Shown in pieces: positions 12,540 to 22,900 of a stretch of 64,000 nt of DNA. A program made the position numbers and the translations under genes. The stretch's first letter is position 1, and each line of letters opens with the position of its first letter. The stretch comes from Trissonchulus latispiculum (Eukaryota > Nematoda > Enoplea > Enoplida > Ironidae). The DNA lies in contig JASAND010000532.1 of assembly GCA_030248195.1 (NCBI GenBank), positions 1-64,000 on the forward strand, in the 5' to 3' direction. Under the pieces are notes generated by a model that did no database searches, was not told where the DNA came from, and was given only the letters and a program-made list of their open reading frames with translations.

Positions 12540-13015
12540 ACATTCACAAAATTTTAAAAATAAAAGCTTATATATACGTATATATATATAGAAAGACTTC
12601 AAAAAATTGTGTGCGTATATATATATAACTACAGAAACCAATGCAATCAGTACAACGACCAGATCAAGAAACATGAATTTAAAAAGCGGCGGTCTGGGGC
12701 TGGCAACCCCCCAGCAAAAGCTAGAGGTTTCTGGAAAATTCAAGCTAGAAACTCAATTTTTCTTAGCGATTTTAGCAAAGACCTTGAGTTTCGTATCTTT
12801 AAAGTGTGTAAGTATATCCACGACTCTGCACAATCAATGCTTATACAACTTCACAGAACACTATACATATATATATATATATACAAGTAACAAAAATGCT
12901 CCGCACAAAAGAGGATATTATGTGTGTGTTGGCTGTATCGTATATATATATCCTTTAAATATCCTTTAAATATATAATAAATATAAATATATAGGTATAT
13001 ATATCCTTTAAATTC
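12540..13015. repeat. TA-rich simple repeats
   Basis: Several short (TA)n and tatacgtata tracts, some of which border the left end of the following composite repeat. No gene. Confidence 0.6.
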
Positions 13016-13084
13016 CGGTTGAAGAAGTAAAGACAAAAGTTTCATGGGCACGTGACGTTATTTGCCACAGCAAATATTGGTGGA

Positions 13085-13610
13085 TGGTTCCATGTCAAAA
13101 GTTGCTCAGCTCACTTAGGGCTTTCATTTGATACCAAATTTGACCACTTTTGAAAACTTTCATTTTTGACCGAAAATCGCCTAAGTCCCCACCCCACCCC
13201 ACCACAGCACCCTACAGCCACTTTGAGCATGCAGTTCTATGACAAAAGTTGCTCAGCTCGCTTAGGGCTTTCATTTGGTACCAAATTTGACCACTTTTGA
13301 AAACTTTCATTTTTGACCGAAAATCGTTTAAGTCCCCACCCCACCCCACCACAGCACTCTACAGCCACTTTGAGCATGCAGTTCTATGACAAAAGTTGCT
13401 CAGCTCGCTTAGGGCTTTCATTTGGTACCAAATTTGACCACTTTTGAAAACTTTCATTTTTGACCGAAAATCGCCTAAGTCCCCACCCCACCCCACCACA
13501 GCACTCTACAGCCACTTTGAGCATGCAGTTCTATGACAAAAGTTGCTCAGCTCGCTTAGGGCTTTCATTTGGTACCAAATTTGACCACTTTTGAAAAATT
13601 TTATTTTCGA
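13085..13610. repeat. 147-bp tandem repeat array
   Basis: The motif GCAGTTCTATGACAAAAGTT starts at 13231, 13378 and 13525, an exact spacing of 147 bases, with a partial unit upstream. Each unit includes GCTCAGCTCRCTTAGGGC, TTTTGACC and a CCCCACCCCACC tract. The homologous array at 22700-23340 has the same period. Confidence 0.9.
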
Positions 13611-13639
13611 CCACTTGACCCCCCACCCGACTGACCCTT

Positions 13640-14010
13640 CAAACGGCAAAGTGGAACCAGCCCAGCAAAATAGGTACGTCGGACGGCAAAACGGATACCG
13701 GGAATGAGCTGGGCACACCAGAAAACCCCTATAGACAAAGTTTTGAGAGGCCAGGTAGAGCCTACTATGGACCTCCAGGAAGCGGTTTCCGACATGACCC
13801 TCCAGACGGCAAAGTGGAACCAGCACAGCAAGATGGATGAGTCCTACGGCAAAAAGGACACCGGGAATGAGCTGGGCGCACCAGAAAACCCCTATAGACA
13901 AAGTTTTGAGAGGCCAGGTAAAGCCTACTATGGACCTCCAGGAAGCGGTTTCCGACTTGACCCTCCCGACGGCAAAGTGGAACCAGCCCAGCAAGATGGG
14001 TGGGTCTGAC
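13640..14010. repeat. About 164-bp tandem units inside repeat R
   Basis: Units begin with CGGCAAAGTGGAACCAGC and contain GGGAATGAGCTGGGC and CCCCTATAGACAAAG. Two full units and the start of a third are present. They stay open over some frames on both strands, but the same units recur elsewhere with frame changes, so I do not call a gene. Copies lie at 23395-23600 and, inverted, at 24740-25170. Confidence 0.75.
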
Positions 14011-14703
14011 GGTAAAACTGACTGCGGGAATCGATTCTCCGTGCCAGAAAACCATTGTATGGAAGATTTGAGCGTTCAAAGTTAAATAGATAGCGAGAAA
14101 TTTCGATTTTTCATTTTTCGAATTTTCGCCATCTTTGACGGGCCACTGTGGTCGCTAGGGAAGTGATAGAGAAACGCAACCTGGACCGTTAGTTAGTTCA
14201 ATATATGTAATTTCTGAATATAAAAAGAAATCAGCTCCAGTTCGTAACGTTCGACCTGAGCGACGACCACAAAAATGGTCACTTTTCGCTATGAGCCGAC
14301 TTTGCGGCGCCACTGCGGCGCTGTGGCGCAGCTGCGGCGCAAAAAAAGTTGTGATTCTTAAATTCTTTAGAGGGTACTACTAGACCCCATAGCCCTTTAG
14401 GTTGGCCCACCGCTGCAGATCACGTGAAAGCGGCGAACATTATGTACAATACAACCATCAAATAGGAGAAACCGGAAAAAAAAACATCGCCGCCATAACC
14501 GGTCCGGGGCGCAACTTTTTAACGGTAAGTGATACGGGGCTGAAACTTCACAGACATACTAAACTCGATGTGCTCTACAAATTGCGCATGAAATCTGCGC
14601 AGGATCTGCGCAGGATTTTGCGCAGCTTCTGCGCAGCTTATTTTACACTGTCTCCAGCCACTTTTCACACATATTATAGGGGTCGCTGCCGCGACCCCTA
14701 TGA

Positions 14704-15951
14704 TACGGTAAAACGGGGTAACTTCGGATTCAAGGGGTAATATTGGCATACCTGTGACAAACCACTTTGAATTAATGTATAGGACTTATTATTCACTATT
14801 CCAGCCTGATGAACATGTCGGAATTACCCTCGTAGTGCGCTGATTACGAATATGCAAATTATGTTCGTAATAGACACTTTTTTCATCACCCAAGTCTTAC
14901 TTTATTCCAACTCCTTAATTTATCGAAAAAAGTGTGTTTCAAAGTAGGACAGCTTATTTGTGTTCTGTTCGTGATAGGCATACTAAATTTATCATTTCTT
15001 AATGCTAAACCTCTGAATTTTTCAATGAAATAGTTCCCTTTTTGTTTTGTTGAACCAATTTACATTTATTCCTCCTGCCACAATTACCCCCGCTGCCACA
15101 TGACTTTTGGGGTAACTTCGGCACAACTTTCTGGGGAGATTCTGCTACCAAAACGGTTGAGTTTAAAGTCAATTTCATGCATTCTGGTAGTGCAGCCACC
15201 GAGTTCCATTGGCCCATAAATCCCGATGGAGGATGGTTTCCACGGGTATAAATTTTTGGAAAACTGAAGGATCCACCAATTCCGGCAACCTCCCGCCTGT
15301 TTATAAATATCAGATGACGCAATGGATAAGATCAGGGACCAGTTTCTTGACGTGCGAGATAAAATTTTTGCTTAACAACCCTTCCTATACGAGCTTTGCA
15401 TTTTTTGAACATTCCAAATCCAACTGCCAAATATGAATCCCACTGCCTCTTTGAAATCACTTTATTTCGTATTTTTGTTTGCTTTTTGAACTGTATGCTT
15501 GTTCTTGTTTTTTTACTAGTCAGTTGAGGAGTAACGCTTCACTTAATGCGCCTTTTTTATTGTCAGTACTGGTTACTTCTTGTAGTTTTACAGAAAACCT
15601 TGTTTTCATGCTTCAGAAGCCTTGCTTTTGTTGTATACTGTTGTTGGATGAATCAGCAATTTTTTAAAAACTTCCAAACATGCCAATGTTGCCCCTAGGG
15701 GAGGTTAAATCGATAAAACAAGCTAATTTATGGCTGGTGCCGAAATCACCCCACCTGGGGGTAACTTCGGCACCTGGCCATTTTTTAAAAAAATTAATAT
15801 TGCACTCCGAAATGTCAACTTATGACAGCGGAGCGCGATAGAGGACGTCGAAAGCGTCAAATTAATACCAAACCTGGCTTGGTAGGGCTAATAATACAAC
15901 AGTTGCACTGCTTCAAATTTTGAAAACCTGCCGAAGTTACCCCATTTTACC

Positions 15952-15954
<3 letters not shown>
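14704..15954. mobile_element. 1.25-kb TIR element (ends TACGGTAAAAYGGGGTAACTT)
   Basis: The left end TACGGTAAAACGGGGTAACT is matched by an inverted copy at the right end (AGTTACCCCATTTTACCGTA). Internal copies of GGGGTAACTTCGGCAC occur near 15108 and 15760. No transposase was recognised. It abuts the hairpin end of repeat R on the left and a TA microsatellite on the right, which hides any TSD. Confidence 0.75.

Positions 15955-16021
<67 letters not shown>
15952..16021. repeat. (TA)n microsatellite
   Basis: About 35 uninterrupted TA dinucleotides at the right edge of the TIR element. Confidence 0.95.
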
Positions 16022-16023
<2 letters not shown>

Positions 16024-17101
16024 TTAAAATCAGATTAATAGATAGCACAAGTCCGCCGACACTTTTAAATTTAAGTATTGGTAGAAGATACCTAATGCTA
16101 GGAAATGATTGAAGCTTTAAGGCGTAGACCTAACGCTATTTCAGAATTATACAGTGCACTGTTGTATGATCAAATGTCAGTTTAAGCTTAAATTTGATCG
16201 TTTTCATTGTTTAAATAGCATGGACTACGTAAGTTTGTTGCATGTTTGTTCAGTAATTATTACGGAGATTAACAGAATTATATATTAAAATTACGCATGG
16301 AACAAAAGCAAGGGTTTTTAAAAATATTTTTGAAGAAACGTCATTTAAATTTCAAAATTTAAATATAGCTAGCAAAAAAGGAGAAATATCGTTTAATTCA
16401 ACTTGGAGAATTTGTTTAATTCAACTCAACTGTTTGTGAATCCTGTGAAAAACTTTTTCTTATATGATTAATGGATGAAAATTTATATATATATGTATTG
16501 CATGCAACCATGCAAAAGCCATTTGCATTTTACTCAGAAAACTCCAATAACAAAGTAATAATATATACTAAGTTTTAATGACAAGCTAAGGAATTATATA
16601 AAAGCCGATGTTCTAAACAAGTTTAGCTTATGTAGCTGATGTTTATATATACCTAAGTTCATAGCCAAATACAGTTAGATTAGATATTACATTACGAAAT
16701 TTGTTCAAGATTTGTAATTTTCGGAATATTTATTTTAATTTTGTCTTGAGTACAGAGAGAATGAAAGTAAACTAAAATTGTAACAGGTATATATCTCTCA
16801 TTTTCTAAAATATATATCAATGGCGGCATAATTTTTTCGCGACAATTTTTTATTTTGATTTGACAATGCTGCAACTTTTCTTGAGGCTCTAGTTAAGTTA
16901 AATGAACTTTTTGATTATGACTAGAAGTTATCAGGCAAGCCAGATAAAAACTAAACATGTTTATGACTTATTTTGTCGAAGGAGCAGTTGTTGCTGCTCG
17001 CAAAAATTTCGTGGAATCAATTTCTATCTACTTATTTAGCTTAATTTAAAAGTCAGCTTAACCAAGTAATAAATTAAATTTTATTTGCCATTAAATCTCC
17101 T
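16022..17101. other. AT-rich stretch, no gene seen
   Basis: Only short frames without motifs. TA tracts and A-rich DNA. Confidence 0.4.
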
Positions 17102-17105
17102 TTAA

Positions 17106-18112
17106 GGTGCTGGTATCCTTTTGTGCAGTGCTTTTGTGGTGATTTTTCGAAACGCTATAACTTTCGCAATTTTGGGAGTTGGAAAGAGCTTTATACATCG
17201 TTTTAAAGCTTATAATCTGTAAATTAACATGAGCTTACGAAACTAGCAAAATTGGCAAAAAATAACAAAAAACTTCCGACATGCTGACATCTGACAGACT
17301 GAATATAGACCAAGAATTTTTGAACATCGATTTCTCAAAACTGTAGAATCGGCCAAAATTTTTTCTTGTGCCATGATACGAAGGACATGTGGGCCGAGGG
17401 ACATTTTTTTGGATTTGGCTCAACAAGTCTCAGTACTCCAGAAAATCCGGCAAATGCGCGATGACACGAAATTTCGCAACTTTCTATTCAGTTTTCTCAC
17501 AACTGGAGAAGTTTTAGCTCAAACCAAGAAAAATGTCCCTCCGCAATAGGGCGAATTTTCATTCAGCCAAAAATCACGCGAATCCATTGGGCAGTTTTTG
17601 AGAAATCAATGTTCAAAATAAAATAATCGCAATTTTGCCAAAATGTTTTTTCGGCGAATTTCCTAGCATAAAGTAACGAACTCCAGCGAATAGGTATTGA
17701 TAAAATGGGCAATTGGACAGTGTATCGATTGAGTATAAATAAGCCGAAATTGTCTGTAAGATTTGGCGGTAATTTTGAAAAAACTGATTTCGTCAAAAAT
17801 GGCCATTTTTTGACCCCAAAAATCGTTTTTGGCTTATACTGCCTTAACCACTAGAGGTAGCTCAAAAGTTGTAAAAGCAAAAATGTTCATTTTGGTGCCC
17901 TCTTTCCAGCCATAACAACCAATCCGGTGTGGAGACCATGTACTGAGAGAATAGAAGCAAAAACCAAAACTTTCCTATCTTTACACTTAAAAATCCGGGA
18001 CTGGTCCCAGAATGCTAAAGAGCACGAAAATAATGTATTTGGAAAGTTTCAGGTACTTTCATAAAGAATTGAAGCTTGTAGGGTCGAATTTACACAAAGC
18101 GATACCAGCACC
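17106..18112. mobile_element. TTAA-flanked TIR element, 1.0 kb
   Basis: Ends are GGTGCTGGTATCC and the inverted GGTGCTGGTATCGC, directly flanked by TTAA at 17102-17105 and 18113-18116. TTAA duplication is the mark of piggyBac and Kolobok superfamilies. The inside has no transposase. The copy at 41800-47914 shares its ends and its left approximately 840 bp, so this is a repeated family. Confidence 0.85.
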
Positions 18113-18444
18113 TTAAGTCAACTTGCTTTCGATTAAATTATTCATCGAAATTCGACAATGTAAAATATAAATGCCGTTTATTCATAGGAAATGCGCTTGA
18201 ATATATAATATAAATATATATAGCATATTTATACCGTGTATAATTAAAATCTTAAAGCTATAGTAAAGTTTATGCTATAAGACAAAATTCTCTTAATAAA
18301 TTGCAATTTCATGTTTTTGCATTGAAATAACTATATAAAATAAAATTCAAACCTTATTAAAATGTTGTAGTAACTACAAAACAGCAAAAAATTGAGCAAA
18401 ATTTGTCCAAAACGTCCGAAAAAATTTTCGATTTTTGTAGTGTT

Positions 18445-18528
18445 AAAGAGCTGGTTCCGGTTCCGGTTCCGGCTTTTTAAAGCCAGTTCCGGTTCCGGTT
18501 TTTTGGAGTTCCGGTCGATCCCTAGTCT
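18445..18528 (-). mobile_element. Solitary hAT-like end with CCGGTT repeats
   Basis: The minus strand starts TAGGGATCGACCGGAACTCC, followed by AACCGG hexamers, AAAGCC...GGCTTT pairing and more CCGGTT hexamers. It resembles the end at 5738-5843. No partner end or TSD was found. Confidence 0.45.
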
Positions 18529-19299
18529 ATAGATATCTATATAAATTCAATTGAACAGTTTGCTGAACCAGAAGGAAGCTTCAGTTCCAATGTCAGTGGG
18601 CAAATCAATATTATGTTAACTCTTTCCTGTCCATGTTTTATGCAGCTCAACAGGTGGTCCTTTTGATCTTTGTTTGGCCAGCTGATTCGACAGTTGAAGA
18701 AAATATTTATTGCTTCGAACCCAAAATTATTGTTCGATGATGTCTATTCCCTCGATGAAAAACGCAGATTTTTTAGTAAGGTTATTGCTGATTTCACTTA
18801 ATCATAATTATAGTTGAAGTTGAAGCATAATTCAATTTAATTGGCATTTTTAGTACCATTTTCATAGGTTTTTATGAAAATTCATAAATATTTTAACTCG
18901 GCTTTCTTAAACCTTAAACGTTAACGTTAAACCTAAAACCTTAAACCTTAAAAAATGTGCAGTGTGAACCTGGCTTAAGTATTTTTAGAATCAACAGAAA
19001 ACAGCAACTGCAGCACTGCCCTATTAGTTTTCAGAAAAATCAAATCTAAATCTGCTTCTGGTTAGGGCATTAGGCAAGCTATAATCAAGCAAGTCGTAAT
19101 TAAAATACTTCTAGTTTGACGAAACTGTCAAGTCTAGGGTGAAATTTCAAAATCTTTTCAATTTTTTCTTTTCTTTTTTCTTTCGCGATTCCTATCTTTT
19201 CTATTTTGGGGGAGTAAAAATTTCCTAAGGGGAGTAAACATTTCCTAGAAAATTATTACTGGGGGAGTAAAAATTTACGGGAGTAATAATTTACGTGTA
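18529..19299. other. AT-rich stretch with short GGGGGAGTAAAAATTT repeats
   Basis: A short repeat GGGGAGTAAAWATTT occurs about four times at 19207-19290. Otherwise no gene or family was recognised. Confidence 0.4.
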
Positions 19300-19485
19300 C
19301 ACCGGTCCGGGGTGCAACTTTTTAACGGTAAGTGATACGGGGCTGAAACTTCACAGACATACTAAACTCGATGTGCTCTACAATTTGCGCATGAAATTTG
19401 CGCTTCTGCGCAGCTTATTTTACACTGTCTCCAGCCACTTTTCACACATATTATAGGGGTCGCTGCCGCGACCCCTATGATACAT
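19300..19485 (+). repeat. Repeat R right-end fragment
   Basis: Starts with CCGGTCCGGGGTGCAACTTT and ends with the GGGGTCGCTGCCGCGACCCC hairpin and TATGATAC, as in the copies at 14500-14702 and 24085-24353. Confidence 0.8.
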
Positions 19486-19834
19486 TTCACGGAAAGAGTG
19501 ACCGTTGGCGAAATTTCCAGAAAAAACTGGCAATTTTTGCAAATTTAGCTACATTTGTGGACCTTTAGCTTGAGCATATTTTGCAACTAAGCTCATTAAC
19601 CAAGTCGTTCGCGAAATAAACTCTCGCAGAATTTTTCGCCAACATTTTCTGAACTTTTAGGCAATTTTGGAATTTTTTAAATTTTCAAAGGCAATTTTCG
19701 CGAAAGAGTTGGTTTATGAGCTTGTTTAAATTTGCTTTAAAAATATGCTCACACTTAAGATCCAAAATGTATATAGATAAATTTGCTAAAATCGCCAATT
19801 TGTCAATTTCGCCAACGGTCACTCTTTCCGTGAA
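19486..19834. repeat. Small foldback element just upstream of the F-box gene
   Basis: The outer arms TTCACGGAAAGAGTGACCGT and its inverted partner lie at 19486 and 19834. Inner blocks (TTGGCGAAATT, GAGCATATTTT, TTAAGATCC-like) are also inverted around a centre near 19660. It ends about 90 bp before the predicted start codon of the F-box gene, so it could lie in its promoter or 5' UTR. Confidence 0.7.
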
Positions 19835-19925
19835 CGTACATTACGTATATATATACGTATACATATGTATATCGTACAACCTGCGTGTGAACGAACCCTC
19901 TTTTATTTCTTATTTATTAGTGAAA

Positions 19926-22900
19926 ATGGCTGTAGAACTCAATAGTTCTGGATGTGCTTGCTTGAAATCTCCCAATACAAATGACGAGGGAACAGTGGGT
20001 AAGCTCTCATGTGATGTATATAGTCTGTTAGTACCCTGTTGTCTAAATCCCCTGGATTTTGGTGACTATTATGTATTATAAGCTAAAAATTGAGAGCTTT
20101 CTAGTGGCATAAAATGCTATATATATGTATAGGGGGGTGGGGCAACTTGGGAACCCGGGGCAACATTGGAAAAAATTGACCTAACATCTGTTTAAGCCTA
20201 TACCATACTATTCTCCCACCTAATTTGCATAAATTTATATTTTTCTGAAAGCACGTGCATTTTACTTTCTAGTAAACAAAAAATCGGCCATATACGTTTT
20301 ATGTGTGTCATTTTACATCCAACTATACAAGTCACATTTTCTATCCAAAAAAAAGTATACCTTTTTCAAATTTAAAAATTCCTGTAATAACTCCAATTGC
20401 GGAGCCATGAAAACATGTTTTCTAGGGTAAAATATCCTGAATTTTTCAGTGACATTAATGCTTTTTTGCTAATGCGTACACAAAAATTTTTATCGAGGTA
20501 AAACAAAAATTTTGAAATTGTTCAAAGAACTGTTTGGCTAATAAAATCCTTCTTATCACTCCCATTATGTTCAAACTTTACCTGCATGGGTATTTTTTAC
20601 TGCAGAATCCAAAAAACATTGTTTGAAGGCTTTACTATGAACTTTTACCGACAATTTTTGCAAAATCTTTACACCCTTTGATGGCGTTGGCTAAGGCTGG
20701 AAAACTTCAAAAAATAGTACAAACAAATGGCAGGTAATGCAAAACCAAAACATGGAAGTCATAATTTGGTCATTTTAAAGCATTTGACTTTTATTTAGAA
20801 CCGTGTGCGAAGAAATTTCAAAAATCAGTGTTAAAATTGCATTAAAAATAGAAAATTGGCTTTGGGACCCTTAAAGCTTGAAACCTTTCCAATTACTGCG
20901 CAGTTTTGGTATCATTTTGTTCGTCTCGACTTCGTCTACATTTTAGATAAAGTTTCCTTCGATTTTAGCCAAAGGAATTAATGATAGCTGGTTGAAACCG
21001 CTTCCGATCGCCACCTTCATCCCAAGTTGGACTGCGGGGCAACTTAGAATTTCTAACTTGGGACGACACGTTTATTGTCGTAGTGCACTAACGCTTTGAA
21101 TATATAGCAAAAACGCTGTAGTTCCATGTAGCCCCGAGCTCGCAGAATCGATAGGCATAATTTTTGTCTAGATCAGTCAGGGCTATGACGAATGGCAGCA
21201 TTTCTGCCAAAATTTTTGTCCCAAGTTGCCCCACCCCCCTATATATATAATATGTACGTACGTATCATTTGCAAGTAAGCAAAGCAGGTATATATATAAC
21301 TTCTTTTTAGTTTTTTACTATTTTTTGTTTTCTAGAATTGACTGCTGAACCCGATGATCATCCGCTCAGCATCCACGATCTGCCCTCGGTAGTGCTGCAG
21401 AAGATCTGGCTGAGTCTGGACGTGCGTCAGCGTCTGCGCTGTGAACTGGTCTGTCGCAGCTGGTCTCAACAGCTGTCCTATTCTGATGTGGTGCGTAGAC
21501 CTACTCTCCCCCATATATACCTTCTTTCTTAGTTTGGATTTTGGAGAGATTGGTCAGAGTACCTTAAAGGGGTTTTGAGGTCTTTAGGGTAAAAGTGCTC
21601 ACTGTGATCAATGGACTCTCTCTTGTTTCGGACTAAGGCTCTGCTTTGGCCACCAGGGCTAGGAGTCTCGGTCTCGCCCATCGAACTGGGGTTTTTCTAG
21701 GCAAAGATAAGGGGGGGACGCCCCCTCCCCCTCACTAGTGGGAGGAGGCCCAAAAGTGGGGGGAGGGGAATAAGATGGGCTAAAAATGCCAAAAATACAG
21801 TATAAAAAGCCTGTTTTTATAGGGGTCCCGGTTAAAGTATGTGTGAAAAGTGGCTGGAGATAGAGTAAAATAAGCTGCCCAAAATCCTGCGCAGATTTCA
21901 TGCGCAAATTGTAAAGCACATCGAGCTTTTAGTATGTCTGGGAAGTTTCAGCCCCGTATCTCTTACCGTTAAAAAGTTGCGCCCCGGACCGGTTATGGCG
22001 GTGATGTTTTTTTCGGTTTCTCCTATTCGACGGTTGTATTGTATATATACAAGTAACAAAAATGCTCCGCACAAAAGGGGGTAATATGTGTGTTGGGCCT
22101 ATGTCTATCCTTTAAATTCCGGTTGACGTCAAGAAAATGAGGTAAACAGTCCTTTTCAAGGTAAACAGTCCCAAACAGAGTCCTCTTTCTGTGCATAGCA
22201 CAGTCAGAGAGGTTTTGATAAAACCTTCTCTGGCTATGTTGCAGCACAGATAGAGCCGAAGTCTATGCTATTTATTTCGGATTGCATATACCATTACAAA
22301 ACCAACATTAATGCATAAATATAGAGCATATTCGTACAAAAAGAAGGCGTGACAATCGGTATCATATCACATTTATGACATAACATTGCAAGCATGTGAT
22401 CAATTACAAAATAGGCAAATTTACTACATTCCTTTACAAAATTTACTAATAATCAGAAAAAATTTTATTTTAATCCATTCAAGACAAATCTTAGATAGAT
22501 AGACAGATAGAGCCGAGCTGGCTGTACTTCGTTGGACAACCAGGCAGGAGCTCCAGAGACTAGTTCTCTCTGGGTAAGAGCGCTCACAGCGCCGATTGGC
22601 TCTCTCCTGTTCGGACTAAGGCTTCGGCCTTAGTGACTGCAGGCAGGCGTTTTTCATTACTTCTCTATGATTAAATTCCGGTTGAGAAAGGCATAAATCC
22701 GACACCGCAAAAGTTGCTCAGCTCACTTAGGGCTTTCATTTGATACCAAATTTTACCACTTTTGAAAAATTTTATTTTTGACCCAAAATCGCCGAAGTCC
22801 CCACCACAGCACTCCACAGCCACTTTGGGTGTGCAGTTCTATGGCAAAAGTTGCTCAGCTCACTTAGGGCTTTCATTTGATACCAAATTTTACCACTTTT

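Larger units (their letters stand above)
12884..14702 (+). mobile_element. Composite repeat family R, forward copy
   Basis: It begins with ACAAGTAACAAAAATGCTCC and ends with a small hairpin (GGGGTCGCTGCCGCGACCCC) followed by TATGATAC. In order it contains a 147-bp tandem array, a roughly 164-bp tandem array, a unique block and a block starting ATCGCCGCCATAACCGGTCC. The same order is seen at 22047-24353, in inverted form at 24357-25730, and as fragments at 19300-19485 and 21815-22025. No transposase or RT was found, so the mechanism of spread is unknown. Confidence 0.7.

Noticed and set aside
13506..14085. Overlapping ORFs of about 100-160 residues on both strands
   Set aside because: They read the 147-bp and 164-bp tandem units of repeat R. 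The same units elsewhere are in shifted frames with stops.
18905..18955. Telomere-like CCTTAAAC runs
   Set aside because: Only a few imperfect units, internal and not matching TTAGG or TTAGGG.
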